A DNA stretch of 57,700 nucleotides from CAYWRO01 sp964460345 (GCA_964460345.1 CAYWRO010000017.1:1-57700); one strand, 5' to 3'. Shown: positions 31,809-40,793, numbered from the stretch's first letter. Numbers and translations are program-made. The notes: generated by a model not told the origin, from the sequence alone.

Positions 31809-32267
31809 TTACAAGCCGGCCAGGTCGGATTCCAGCATCTTCCGGGTCTCTGCCTCTGCAACTTCCACCTGTCGGGCCGCCGCTGCGTGTCGCGTCCGGC
31901 CCTCTGTATCGCCCACGATGCTGTAGGCACGCGCCATCGCCTCGTGGGCGTAGGCCAGGATGTAGTCCCCAAGGCCGTGGTTTGCGCATAGTTCCAAGCC
32001 CCGTCGTGCATGGTGCACCGCCGGTTCCGCGCGGCCCAACGTTGCGTACACGCGCGAGAGCTGCCACTCCCCGATTGCCCAATTCTTCGGTTCGCCGACC
32101 TCGCCCCAGTGGTGGCGCGAGGCGTGGGCGGCGTGGATCATCGCCTCGTCCTCGTCGCGGGTCCGCTCCCCTTTTTCTAGAAGCGTCCAGACGTGGTTGA
32201 ACAGGTCGACGGCCAGCCTTCGGTGGTGGGCCGCATCCACCGGTCCGGATGTTGCGTTGTGCGTCAT
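31809..32267 (-). CDS. TPR-like hypothetical protein
   Basis: A 152-aa protein, helical throughout, with tetratricopeptide-like pairs: LAVDLFNHVWTLLEKGERTRDEDEAM, WAIGEWQLSRVYATLGRAEPAV and DYILAYAHEAMARAYSIVGDTEGRT. It has no signal peptide or catalytic motif and is probably a small protein-protein interaction module. The ATG at 32267 is the first start after the upstream phosphohexomutase stop (32323). Specific function unknown. Confidence 0.75.
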   Translation of the reverse strand: MTHNATSGPVDAAHHRRLAVDLFNHVWTLLEKGERTRDEDEAMIHAAHASRHHWGEVGEPKNWAIGEWQLSRVYATLGRAEPAVHHARRGLELCANHGLGDYILAYAHEAMARAYSIVGDTEGRTRHAAAARQVEVAEAETRKMLESDLAGL

Positions 32268-32322
32268 GCCCGGATTTACCGCCGCGTCAAAGCGGCGGTT
32301 GCCTGCCCGCCGCTGGCTTCGG

Positions 32323-33828
32323 TCACGAGCCTCCGATTGCACCCGCCGCCTCGTCCAGCAGCGCCTCCGCCAAGTCGGGCGTCCCGGCCTCCCCGATCAA
32401 CCGCATGATCGGTTCCGTATTGCTCGCCCGCACGTGAACCCACGCGGCGCCGAAGGGGCTCTCCTCATTGAAGTCGACGCGCACCCCGTCCTGCTTGTCC
32501 ACGCGGATGCCGGGCTGTCCTTCCCACCGTGCGGCGACGGCCAGCGCAGCCCGATCGGCATCCTCCCGTCGCGCCAGGTCGACCTTGCGCTTCACGATTG
32601 CGTACGCGGGGATTTTTGCCACCAGTTCGCTCAGCGTGGCGCCGGTCGTGGCCAACAGCCCGAGCACCAGGCCCATCGCCGACAGCGAGTCACGGATCAG
32701 CGTCACCCGCGGCCAGATCACGCCGCCGTTGCCCTCCCCGCCGAGCGCCGCGCCCGCTGAGCGCATCCCGGCCACGACGTTCGCCTCGCCGACGGCGGTC
32801 CGCAGCACGCGAGCGCCGTACCGGGCGGCGACGTCGTCGATCATCCGGCTCGTCGAGAGATTCGCACATACCGTGACACGGCCGTCTGCGCCCTGGCTCT
32901 TCGCTTCCGTGCCATCTGCCAGGCCCAGTTCGAAGATCGCCATCGCCGCGAGCGCCAGCGTGTACTCCTCACCGATGTACTCGCCGCGTTCATCCACGGT
33001 CGCCAGGCGGTCGGCGTCCGGATCCTGCGCGAAGCCCACCGCAGCGCCGTGCTGCTGCACTTCTTCACACAGCCCGGTCAGGTTCTCTCGTGTCGGCTCC
33101 GGCGTGTGCGGGAAGACGCCCGACTCATCGCCGCCGATGTGATGCAGCTCGCACCCGAGCCGCTGCATCAAGAGCTGCGTCCCGTGCACGCCCGAGGCGT
33201 TCACCGAGTCCACCACGACGGCGAAGCCTCGCTCGCGAATCCGCTCCGCCAGATCCTGACCGAGCGCATCGATCACCTTGTCCATGTGCAGCCGCGTCGC
33301 GCCGTACTCGCGTATCAGTGCGGCTTCGGCGTCCTCGTTGTCGGTTGCCTCGATGTGCTCGATTGTGGCTTCGGGCATGGACCGGAATCGCCTGATGATC
33401 TTGTCCGCCGTGGCCGCATCCGCCGCGGCGGCGCCCGCTGAAAGACGCACGCCCTCCGCCGCGCCGTTGCCCGCAAGAATCGTCTTAAGCCCGTTCCACT
33501 GCTGCGGGTTGTGGCTCGCCGTCGCCGTCAGCGCGCCGTCCGCGCCGAGGTGGTCCACCGCCACGCCAACCGTGGGCGTCATGGCGACATCGATGTCGAT
33601 CAACTGACACCCCGCCGCGGCCAGCCCGCTTGCCGCCGCATCGCGAATGGCCGCGCCGCCGGCTCGTCCATCCCGCGCTACGACGACCCGCGGCCGCGCG
33701 ACGCCGACATCTTCCCGCAGGTATGACGCGAACGCCCCGGCAAAGCGCGCCGCCACCTCCTCCGTCAGGCTCTCGCCCACGATCCCTCGCATCCCGCTCA
33801 CGCTCAGCATCAACGGCGCATTGCTCAT
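32323..33828 (-). CDS. Phosphohexomutase (phosphoglucosamine mutase-like)
   Basis: A 501-aa member of the alpha-D-phosphohexomutase superfamily with all four loops: the phosphoserine loop TATASHNPQQWNGLK, the metal loop QDPDADRLATVD, the sugar loop GGEGNGGVIWP and the phosphate loop RASNTEPIMRLIGE. The GEGNGG and SNTEP variants are closer to archaeal-type or uncharacterised branches than to E. coli GlmM (GEQSGH), so glucosamine-6-phosphate as substrate is likely but not certain. The ATG at 33828 is chosen over the TTG at 33834 because TACGCT lies 5 nt upstream. Confidence 0.88.
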   Translation of the reverse strand: MSNAPLMLSVSGMRGIVGESLTEEVAARFAGAFASYLREDVGVARPRVVVARDGRAGGAAIRDAAASGLAAAGCQLIDIDVAMTPTVGVAVDHLGADGALTATASHNPQQWNGLKTILAGNGAAEGVRLSAGAAAADAATADKIIRRFRSMPEATIEHIEATDNEDAEAALIREYGATRLHMDKVIDALGQDLAERIRERGFAVVVDSVNASGVHGTQLLMQRLGCELHHIGGDESGVFPHTPEPTRENLTGLCEEVQQHGAAVGFAQDPDADRLATVDERGEYIGEEYTLALAAMAIFELGLADGTEAKSQGADGRVTVCANLSTSRMIDDVAARYGARVLRTAVGEANVVAGMRSAGAALGGEGNGGVIWPRVTLIRDSLSAMGLVLGLLATTGATLSELVAKIPAYAIVKRKVDLARREDADRAALAVAARWEGQPGIRVDKQDGVRVDFNEESPFGAAWVHVRASNTEPIMRLIGEAGTPDLAEALLDEAAGAIGGS

Positions 33829-33833
33829 GCCCA

Positions 33834-33839
33834 AGCGTA
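33834..33839 (-). promoter_or_regulatory. TAnnnT -10-like element of the phosphohexomutase gene
   Basis: TACGCT on the minus strand, 5-nt spacer (TGGGC), ATG at 33828. Confidence 0.5.
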
Positions 33840-33876
33840 GCGTCGCCCCCGCCTTGCCCGTCAGGCCGGCGGAGCA

Positions 33877-35244
33877 TCACGCCGCCAGTGCTGCAAACCC
33901 TCGGCGTTCCGCACTGCGCAGTTCCACTTCGCCAGCGATGCGAACATCCGACCATCGCGCGGAGCACAGGTCGATGACCTCCGCGGGCGCGAGCCCTCCC
34001 GATCCGTCCCGCCGCCACAGCCTCACCACCGGGCGGGCCGCGCGCGCCGAGCCACCCGCGGCCATCACTTGCCCAATGCCACCATCGCTCAGGCGAACGA
34101 ACGACCCCACGGGAAAGAGTCCCACCGTCTGCACCAGGGCGCGCACGGCGCTCCGCCAGACGCGGCCGCGCTTCGCATCTTCGATCAGGCTGCGCACCAC
34201 GGAGAACCGCGTCCGCCGCGAGCGGTACGAGCGCTCCGAGACTCCGGCCGCGTACGCATCCGCCACGGCAACCACGCGGGCCACATCGTGAATCGCCGTA
34301 CCGCGCAGCCCGCGCGGATACCCGGATCCATCCTCCCGCTCGTGGTGCTGGTGCACCGCGATTCGCACCGCCAGCGGCAGGCCCCGCATCTCCTCGAGCA
34401 GCGCCACCGACCAGGCTGGATGTCGGCGGACGCGGTTGCGCGCGACATCATCCAGCGGCCGGTCCGACAGCCAGACATTCTCATCAACCAGCGCCATGCC
34501 CACATCCGCCAGCAAACCCGCGAGGCCTGCGGTGATCACGTCCGCATGCGACCACCCCAGCCGTGCCGCCATTGAGGCGCTCAGCGTCGCGGTCGCCAGC
34601 ATCTGCGCGCTCAGCCGGCGCGATGCTTCAATCTCGAATCCATCCGCCGCGTCCGCTGCAATGACGTGCGGAAACACCGGTGCGTGGCGCGATACCTGGT
34701 CCGCCAGTTCCTCCACCATGTCTTCGGCCTCCGAGGCCAGCACCCGCTGCCGCTCTGGCGTCCCACCCTCCACGAGCCGGTCGACCAGCGATTCCACCGC
34801 CTCCAGCCGTTCCTCGCGCATCGCCAGCAGGGACTCGATGCGCCCAAACCCTGCCATCGCCGCGTCACTCAATGCCACGCTGTCTGGCGAAGGCTCTACC
34901 CGGCGCGGTGCGCCGTCCCACCGAGGCAGCCTCGCGGCCACCATTTCCTCCGCCTCGCGCCGCAGGCGCGACAGCCGCTGCGCACGACGCTGGTCGGCGG
35001 ACCGGGCCTCTCCCTCCGACCGCAGCCGCTCAACGACACGCTGATAGTGCGACCGAATCTCTCCTGCCGGCCGCGGCAGCGAGCCGCTTGGCTCCTCCAC
35101 ATACAGCCCCCCGCCCCGTGCCTCGAGCGCCCGCACCAGTTCCGGCGTCAGCGTCACTCCCGGAGCGAGTAGGCGCTGGCCAAAACGCGAGTAGATCGCC
35201 CGCTTCAGGACCTGTCCGGCCTTCAACTCTGTCATTCGAACCAT
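33877..35244 (-). CDS. HD-GYP-like protein with incomplete metal site
   Basis: A 455-aa protein. The N-terminus MVRMTELKAGQVLKRAIYS is typical of HD-GYP proteins; a coiled-coil-prone Arg/Glu-rich stretch follows (about residues 60-170). The HD-GYP region keeps RRHPAW, HQHHEREDGSGYPRGLRG and VAVADAYAA. The signature HDxGK is LADVGMA: the His and Lys are lost, and the usual earlier His (LHSH region) is also absent. The last ~75 residues (VGSFVRLSDGGIGQV, VVRLW) resemble the small domain often found after HD-GYP. It is probably a c-di-GMP-related effector or weak phosphodiesterase. The ATG at 35244 fits the family; a GTG at 35250 is possible. Confidence 0.82.
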   Translation of the reverse strand: MVRMTELKAGQVLKRAIYSRFGQRLLAPGVTLTPELVRALEARGGGLYVEEPSGSLPRPAGEIRSHYQRVVERLRSEGEARSADQRRAQRLSRLRREAEEMVAARLPRWDGAPRRVEPSPDSVALSDAAMAGFGRIESLLAMREERLEAVESLVDRLVEGGTPERQRVLASEAEDMVEELADQVSRHAPVFPHVIAADAADGFEIEASRRLSAQMLATATLSASMAARLGWSHADVITAGLAGLLADVGMALVDENVWLSDRPLDDVARNRVRRHPAWSVALLEEMRGLPLAVRIAVHQHHEREDGSGYPRGLRGTAIHDVARVVAVADAYAAGVSERSYRSRRTRFSVVRSLIEDAKRGRVWRSAVRALVQTVGLFPVGSFVRLSDGGIGQVMAAGGSARAARPVVRLWRRDGSGGLAPAEVIDLCSARWSDVRIAGEVELRSAERRGFAALAA

Positions 35245-35318
35245 GTGCACGCCGCGGCTCCCGACGTTTGTCCGCCCACGCCCTGCCTCGCGATGGTTAT
35301 CGACCCGTGCAGGAGCAA

Positions 35319-35343
35319 GGTTGAGGAGGCGACTCCCTCAACC
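35319..35343. repeat. Inverted repeat upstream of the PTPS gene
   Basis: GGTTGAGG (35319-35326) and CCTCAACC (35336-35343) around a 9-nt loop. It lies about 35-60 bp before the predicted leaderless start at 35378, in the HD-GYP/PTPS divergent region, so it is placed like an operator. Confidence 0.5.
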
Positions 35344-35364
35344 AAGGGGGTGCGACGAGCGCGG

Positions 35365-35370
35365 TATAGT
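35365..35370 (+). promoter_or_regulatory. TAnnnT -10-like element of the PTPS gene
   Basis: TATAGT, 7-nt spacer (ccaaccc), ATG at 35378. This is the best TATAAT match among the leaderless candidates. Confidence 0.65.
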
Positions 35371-35377
35371 CCAACCC

Positions 35378-35752
35378 ATGTTCGAACTCACCGTGGAGAC
35401 CGTTTTCGCCGCCGCGCACGCCATCGTCATCCGCGGCGAGCACGAGCCGGTCCACGGCCACAACTGGCACGTCACAGTCGCCGTCCGCGGCCGCGATCTG
35501 GACTCCGACGGTCTCCTCATCGACTTCCACGACCTCGAACATGCCCTCGGCGCGATCACGAGCCGCTTCCGCAACCAGGATCTAAACCAGACGCCTCCTT
35601 TCGACGAGGTGAACCCTACGGCCGAGCACGTGGCCCGCCACATTGGCGAGGAAATGGGTCGACATATCGCCAGTTCAGGGGGAGACACGGCCGTCGCGTG
35701 GGTTCGCGTCACCGAGGCCCCGGGCTGTGCCGTGACCTGGCTGCCGGACTGA
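35378..35752 (+). CDS. 6-pyruvoyltetrahydropterin synthase / QueD superfamily protein with PTPS-III-type motif
   Basis: A 124-aa T-fold enzyme. Zinc ligands are His14 (FAAAHAI), His26 and His28 (HGHNWHV). QueD enzymes carry a catalytic Cys in CxxxHGH; here that position is His22 and a Glu (Glu23) stands three residues before the zinc His, giving ExxHGH. That motif defines PTPS-III, reported to make 6-hydroxymethyldihydropterin from dihydroneopterin triphosphate and so replace the folate enzyme FolB. A folate role is therefore more likely than queuosine synthesis. VRVTEAPGCAVTW supplies the C-terminal Glu of the family. A longer open frame upstream is not needed. Confidence 0.88.
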   Translation: MFELTVETVFAAAHAIVIRGEHEPVHGHNWHVTVAVRGRDLDSDGLLIDFHDLEHALGAITSRFRNQDLNQTPPFDEVNPTAEHVARHIGEEMGRHIASSGGDTAVAWVRVTEAPGCAVTWLPD

Positions 35753-35906
35753 CCCGAGAGTGTGCCGCTTCGGGGCCAGAGCGCCATACCGGCTTTGCCG
35801 GCGAAATGGACCGGGCCGCGGCACGTAGGAATGGGGGAGGGGTACCAACTTGGCGCGCCGCACCAGGAGGTCGATAACTAGAGCATTGCAGGCAGAATCA
35901 TCCGTC

Positions 35907-38216
35907 ATGAGTCAACTACCGCGACAGTCTGTTCCCCGCCCCGGCGGCTTGGAGTCCGCCCACGGCCGCGGGGGCGCGCCGAATGGGAGCGCCCCGCCGC
36001 TCCACGTGCGTCAGACGCCTGCGGTCGCTGAGGAGAGTCGTGGCCCGGAGGCCGGCCTCAACCCGCTCCGTCCGGACGTGGTTCCGGGATCGGTCGCGTT
36101 CAACCGGGATTTGTCCTGGCTGGAGTTCAACCGGCGCGTCCTGGCGATGGCGGAGGATGACCGCACGCCGCTCTTGGAGCGCGTGAAGTTTCTGTCGATC
36201 TTTTCGTCGAACTTGGATGAGTTCGTGATGAAGCGGGTCGGCCTGCTCAAGCGCCGCATGGAGGGTGATGCGCCCTTCACGCCGCATCGCACGGAGAGCA
36301 CATCGCCGGCCGAACTCTTCCAGGCCATCCGCAGCACGATCCGCGAGCTGCAGCAGCGTCAGACGGCGTGCTATGAGCAGCAGGTTCGCCCTGCGCTCGC
36401 CGAAAGCGGTATCGAGCTGCTCGACTATGCCGACATGACGGACCAGGAGCGCCGCCGCATGGACGCCTGGTTCATGCAGAACGTCTTCCCGATCCTCACG
36501 CCTCTGGCCGTTGACACCGGTCACCGCTTCCCATTCATTTCCAACCTCTCGCGCAACCTCGGCATCCTGCTCATTGAGCCGGAGCGGTCGGAGCCTCTCT
36601 TTGCGCGCGTTAAGATCCCCAGCGTGCTCCCGCAGTGGATTCGTGTTCCCGGCGCTGATGAACAGGACACGCAGCCCGCCGGCGCATCGGCGGCGATGAA
36701 GGGCGGCCGCTTCATCTCCCTGCGCGAGCTTATTCAGAACAATCTCGACGATCTCTTCCCTCACCTGCGCCTTGCTGAAGTGACGGCTTTCCGCGTCACG
36801 CGTTCCGCCGCCATCGACATCGAAGATGATGAAGATGTGAATCTTATCGAACTGGTGGAGGAACAGCTCAAGAAGCGGCGCTTCGCGCGCACTGTCCGCA
36901 TCGAGACCGGCCCCAATCCCTCCCAGACGATCCTCGAGCCGCTGCTCGAAGAACTTCGCGTCACGCCCGACGACGTCGACGAACGGAGCGGCCCGCTCGA
37001 CTACACCCAACTCATGGAACTTGTCGAGCTCGACCGGCCGGAGCTGAAATGGCGCCGCTGGGTGCCGCGTGTTCCGCGGCGTCTGGCCGAATCCGATTCG
37101 AACATCTTCGGGGTCATCCGCCAGGGCGACCTGCTGGTTCATCACCCGTATGAATCCTTCGCCGCCACGGCGGAACGGTTCATCGCCGAGTCGGCGCGCG
37201 ATCCCGACGTGCTGGCCATCAAGCAGACGATCTACCGCACGAGCCGTGACTCGCCGTTCATCTCTTCGCTCATTCGTGCCGCGGAGCGCGGCAAGCAGGT
37301 CGCAGCGCTCGTCGAACTCCGCGCTCGCTTTGATGAACAAGCTAACGTCCGCCTCGCGCGCATGCTTGAAAAGGCCGGTGTGCACGTCGCCTACGGCGTG
37401 GTCGGGCTCAAGACGCACTGCAAGGCGTCCCTCGTGGTCCGCCGCGAAGGCGGGGGGCTCCGCTCCTACGCCCACCTCGGCACGGGCAACTATCACCCGC
37501 GCACTGCTCAGATGTATACCGACCTCGGCCTGCTCACCTGCGACCCTGCGATCACGCAGGACATCATGCACCTCTTTAACCAGCTCACCGGCCGGTCGCT
37601 CTACACCGATTACAACCGTCTTCTCGTCGCCCCCGCGACGATGCGCCGCCGCTTCCTGGAGCTCATCGACCGCGAGATCGACATCGCCCACGCCCACGGC
37701 CGCGGCGAGTCCCCCATCGGTGGTCGCATCATCGCCAAGATGAATGCGCTCGAAGACCCGCAGATCACGGAGAAGCTCTACGAGGCCTCCGCGGCCGGGG
37801 TCGACATCACGCTCCTTGTCCGTGGTTTCTGCTGCCTGCGCCCCGGCGTGCCCGGATTGTCAGACAACATCCGCGTCATTTCGACCATCGGCCGTTATCT
37901 CGAGCACTCTCGCATCTTCTACTTCGGCACCGGCCAGCCCGACCCGCTCAACGGCGACTGGTACATCGGCAGCGCCGACTGGATGTATCGCAACCTCGAA
38001 GCGCGCGTGGAGGCAATCTGCCCCGTCCTCGACCGCGCCTGCCGCGCGACCCTGCTGCGCATCACCGACGCGATGATCCGCGACCAGCGCGAAGCCTGGG
38101 ACCTCCTCCCCGACGGCAGCTACGCCCCGCGAACCCCGCGCCCCACGGACGAGCCTGACTCGCCGGAGGCCCTTGGCATCTTTGAGACCATGATCGCGGA
38201 CGCGATGAAGGCCTGA
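35907..38216 (+). CDS. ppk1: Polyphosphate kinase 1
   Basis: A 769-aa protein with the PPK1 domain order: N domain (FNRDLSWLEFNRRVL, FLSIFSSNLDEFVMKRV), head domain, and two phospholipase-D-like catalytic domains. The C1 region has YAHLGTGNYHPRTAQMYTDLG and C2 has DITLLVRGFCCLRPGV then STIGRYLEHSRIFYF, which carries the autophosphorylated His. It makes polyphosphate from ATP and is usually membrane-associated. About 65 disordered residues precede the N domain. The start is unsure: the ATG at 35907 lacks an SD, while a TTG at 35850 has GGGGAGGGG upstream. Confidence 0.95.
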   Translation: MSQLPRQSVPRPGGLESAHGRGGAPNGSAPPLHVRQTPAVAEESRGPEAGLNPLRPDVVPGSVAFNRDLSWLEFNRRVLAMAEDDRTPLLERVKFLSIFSSNLDEFVMKRVGLLKRRMEGDAPFTPHRTESTSPAELFQAIRSTIRELQQRQTACYEQQVRPALAESGIELLDYADMTDQERRRMDAWFMQNVFPILTPLAVDTGHRFPFISNLSRNLGILLIEPERSEPLFARVKIPSVLPQWIRVPGADEQDTQPAGASAAMKGGRFISLRELIQNNLDDLFPHLRLAEVTAFRVTRSAAIDIEDDEDVNLIELVEEQLKKRRFARTVRIETGPNPSQTILEPLLEELRVTPDDVDERSGPLDYTQLMELVELDRPELKWRRWVPRVPRRLAESDSNIFGVIRQGDLLVHHPYESFAATAERFIAESARDPDVLAIKQTIYRTSRDSPFISSLIRAAERGKQVAALVELRARFDEQANVRLARMLEKAGVHVAYGVVGLKTHCKASLVVRREGGGLRSYAHLGTGNYHPRTAQMYTDLGLLTCDPAITQDIMHLFNQLTGRSLYTDYNRLLVAPATMRRRFLELIDREIDIAHAHGRGESPIGGRIIAKMNALEDPQITEKLYEASAAGVDITLLVRGFCCLRPGVPGLSDNIRVISTIGRYLEHSRIFYFGTGQPDPLNGDWYIGSADWMYRNLEARVEAICPVLDRACRATLLRITDAMIRDQREAWDLLPDGSYAPRTPRPTDEPDSPEALGIFETMIADAMKA

Positions 38217-38260
38217 AGCGGCAAAGGCGGTACCCAGCCCCTCGCACTCTGCATGCGCAG

Positions 38261-39778
38261 TCAATCCGCCGGTACGCACCGCTCCCGCGCCCACTCCCGC
38301 AGCCAGTCGATCTTTTCCTTCATCGTTACGCTCAAAGGCGGCGATGAGCGTACCACGGCCACGATGGTGTCCGTGTCCAGTTCCTTTCCAGACGAAAAGG
38401 CCTGGTGCAACGCGCCGATCACCGCCTGCTCGATCTCGGCGCCGCTAAAGCCGTCGCTCTCCGCGGCGAGCCGCTCCAGGTCGAACCTGCTCGGATCGCG
38501 CTTGCGCTTGCGCAGGTGAATCTCGAAGACCTTGCGCCGCACCGCCGTGTCCGGCAGGTCGACGAAAAAGATCTCGTCGAATCGCCCCTTGCGCAGCAGT
38601 TCCGGCGGTAGGGCCTCGATGTCGTTGGCTGTTGCCACGAGAAAGACGGGCTTCTCGTGCTCCTGCATCCACGTCAGGAGCGTGCCGAACATGCGCTTGG
38701 AGAGGCCGCCATCCGTGCTCTGGGCGGCGGCGGAGGCAAACGCTTTCTCCACCTCGTCGATCCACAGCACGATCGGGGCCATTGCTTCGGCCTGGTGCAG
38801 GGCGTCGCGCAGCCGGCGCTCACTTTCCCCGACATACCGGTCGTACAGCGCGCCGACATCCATCCGCAACAGCGGACGCTGCCATGCCGTGGCGATTGCC
38901 TTGGCGCACAGCGACTTGCCCGCCCCCTGCACGCCAAGCATCAGGACACCGCGCGGCGCATCCAGCCCGTACTCGCGTCCCGCATCGCTCAGTGCGCCTT
39001 CGCGTGCGGCCAGCCACTGCTTGAGCCGCCGAATGCCCCCGATTTCGTCCATGGAGACCGGCGCTTCGACAAACTCCAGCAGCCCGCCGCCGCTCAGCAG
39101 CACCCGCTTCTGCGCCAGGATGTGCGCCAGGTCTGATTCGTCAAACGTCCGGTCGGAGCACACCACATCCATGATGACCTGCTCGGCCTGTCGCCGGGTG
39201 AGCCCCATCAGGTTGCGCACGATCGCCGCCAGGTGATCCTTCTTCAGCTTGACGTCGATCGGGCTGGTGGCATGCTCTCGCCGCAACGTCGAACGGATGA
39301 GCCGCTCCAGTTCCGCCTCATCGGGAAGCGACAACTCAAAGGGCGTCACGTGCGCCCGCACCGCATCCGGCAGCTTTGAGCGGTGATCGATCATCACGAG
39401 CGTGCCGTTACGCTTGCGAATGACCGCCATCGTCTCGCGCAACACGCGCAGCACGCGCGCATCGTCCAGATGATCCGCCAGGTCCAGCGTGCACAGAATC
39501 GCGCCCTTGGCCTCTCCCAACCCGTTCCCCGACCCCGCGGCCGCCCTCCCCAGCCGGTGCAGCCCGAGAATCGGGTTCTCCGTCTCCGGCACCGCGGGCG
39601 AATCCGCCAGCAACCCGTTCTTCACCCCCTGCACCACGCTCCACACCCACAGCGGCCGCCCGGTCGCCATCGCCGCTTCCGCGACCACCCAGAGCGCATC
39701 GGCCTCTTCAGATGTGCTGAGCCACACCGCCGAGTGCCGCGAGCGGATCAACCGCGCCAGCCGTTCCTCATCGGTCAT
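38261..39778 (-). CDS. Ycf46-like AAA ATPase
   Basis: A 505-aa protein. The N-terminal half (RHSAVWLSTSEEADALWVV and onward) is typical of cyanobacterial and plastid Ycf46-type proteins; the C-terminal half is one AAA module. It shows SMDEIGGIRRLKQWL, Walker A GVQGAGKS, YVGESERRLRDAL, Walker B IVLWIDEVEKAF, VATANDIEALPPELLRKGRFDEIFFVDLP and a helical lid (ESDGFSGAEIEQAV). It probably works as a hexameric remodelling ATPase; the substrate is unknown for the family. The ATG at 39778 fits a TACGAT 6 nt upstream, so it has its own promoter despite lying 46 bp after psuG. Confidence 0.87.
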   Translation of the reverse strand: MTDEERLARLIRSRHSAVWLSTSEEADALWVVAEAAMATGRPLWVWSVVQGVKNGLLADSPAVPETENPILGLHRLGRAAAGSGNGLGEAKGAILCTLDLADHLDDARVLRVLRETMAVIRKRNGTLVMIDHRSKLPDAVRAHVTPFELSLPDEAELERLIRSTLRREHATSPIDVKLKKDHLAAIVRNLMGLTRRQAEQVIMDVVCSDRTFDESDLAHILAQKRVLLSGGGLLEFVEAPVSMDEIGGIRRLKQWLAAREGALSDAGREYGLDAPRGVLMLGVQGAGKSLCAKAIATAWQRPLLRMDVGALYDRYVGESERRLRDALHQAEAMAPIVLWIDEVEKAFASAAAQSTDGGLSKRMFGTLLTWMQEHEKPVFLVATANDIEALPPELLRKGRFDEIFFVDLPDTAVRRKVFEIHLRKRKRDPSRFDLERLAAESDGFSGAEIEQAVIGALHQAFSSGKELDTDTIVAVVRSSPPLSVTMKEKIDWLREWARERCVPAD

Positions 39779-39784
39779 GCAACC

Positions 39785-39790
39785 ATCGTA
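39785..39790 (-). promoter_or_regulatory. TAnnnT -10-like element of the Ycf46-like gene
   Basis: TACGAT on the minus strand, 6-nt spacer (GGTTGC), ATG at 39778. Confidence 0.5.
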
Positions 39791-39824
39791 GAGCGCCGTC
39801 GGCAGAAGCGGGCTTAGCTTCCCA

Positions 39825-40697
39825 TCAGGCGCCCATCGCCGCCGCCAGCCTCCCCGCCAGATCCGCGTTCGAGACCACGAGTTCCACGTTGGTCCGCAGC
39901 GTGCGCCCGCCCGAAATCTCATGCAGCGCGCCGAGCACGAAGGGCGTCACATCGCGGCCGGTCACTCGTGCCGCCGCGGCACGCCGCTCCGCCTCCGCGA
40001 GCCATCCCGCCCATGCGTCGGCCTCGATCTCATGCTCCGCCGGCACCGGGTTGCACACGACCACCGCGCGGCCGGCGCGCCGCAACTCGCCACTTACAAA
40101 GCGCGCCAGGGCCTCCACCTCGTCGAACCGCGCATCGACACGCACCGCCGCGTCAATCGACCGCTGGTAAAACGCCGGAAACAGGTCCGTCCCAAAGCCC
40201 ACCACGGGTACGCCGAGCGCCTCGAGCACCTCCCGCGTTCCCGCCACATCCAGAATTGACTTCACCCCGCTGCACACCACGGCCACGGGATACCGCGTCA
40301 TCGCAAAGAGGTCCGACGACACGTCCAGCGGCGGCGCCGCCCGGTGAACGCCTCCCAGTCCGCCCGTGGCAAAGACCCGAACCCCCGCGGCCGCGGCCAA
40401 CTCCATCGTGGCGCTCACCGTGGTTGCCGCGTGAAGGCCGCGATGGAGCGCCAGGCCCAGGTTTGCTGCGTTGACCTTGATAACCCCCGCCCCCTCCGCC
40501 GCGGCGAGCATCTCTGTCAGTTCCGCTTCGCTCAGCCCACAGACGCCGCGGCCCGCGAAGACGCCTGCGACAGCCGGTACTGCGCCGGCGGCGCGCACCA
40601 CCGCCTCAAGCCGGCGCGCAAGCGGCAACCCCTCGCCCCGCGGCACACCATGAATCAACAGCGTTGTCTCGAGCGCAACCCGCGCCGGCTCAGGCAT
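39825..40697 (-). CDS. psuG: Pseudouridine-5'-phosphate glycosidase
   Basis: A 290-aa protein, slightly shorter than E. coli PsuG. Family motifs are VALETTLLIHGVPRGEGL (catalytic-region Glu), FATGGLGGVHR, VVCSGVKSILD (the Schiff-base Lys), GFGTDLFPAFYQRS, NPVPAEHEI and a C-terminal VTPFVLGALHEISGG. It cleaves pseudouridine 5'-phosphate to uracil and ribose 5-phosphate (reversible in vitro). No PfkB-type pseudouridine kinase (PsuK) is adjacent. The ATG at 40697 has TATCGT 6 nt upstream. Confidence 0.93.
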   Translation of the reverse strand: MPEPARVALETTLLIHGVPRGEGLPLARRLEAVVRAAGAVPAVAGVFAGRGVCGLSEAELTEMLAAAEGAGVIKVNAANLGLALHRGLHAATTVSATMELAAAAGVRVFATGGLGGVHRAAPPLDVSSDLFAMTRYPVAVVCSGVKSILDVAGTREVLEALGVPVVGFGTDLFPAFYQRSIDAAVRVDARFDEVEALARFVSGELRRAGRAVVVCNPVPAEHEIEADAWAGWLAEAERRAAAARVTGRDVTPFVLGALHEISGGRTLRTNVELVVSNADLAGRLAAAMGA

Positions 40698-40703
40698 ACC
40701 GCC

Positions 40704-40709
40704 ACGATA
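40704..40709 (-). promoter_or_regulatory. TAnnnT -10-like element of psuG
   Basis: TATCGT on the minus strand, 6-nt spacer (GGCGGT), ATG at 40697. Confidence 0.5.
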
Positions 40710-40793
40710 TGCCGCGCCCGCCAGGAGGCAGGGCCGCCGGAGAGCGTGGTAGTGGGGGGGGGAGGACTCATCGCGACCGCGCCGCCGCTCAGG

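Noticed and set aside
35916..37697. Minus-strand frame of about 593 codons
   Set aside because: Antisense to polyphosphate kinase with no domain character.
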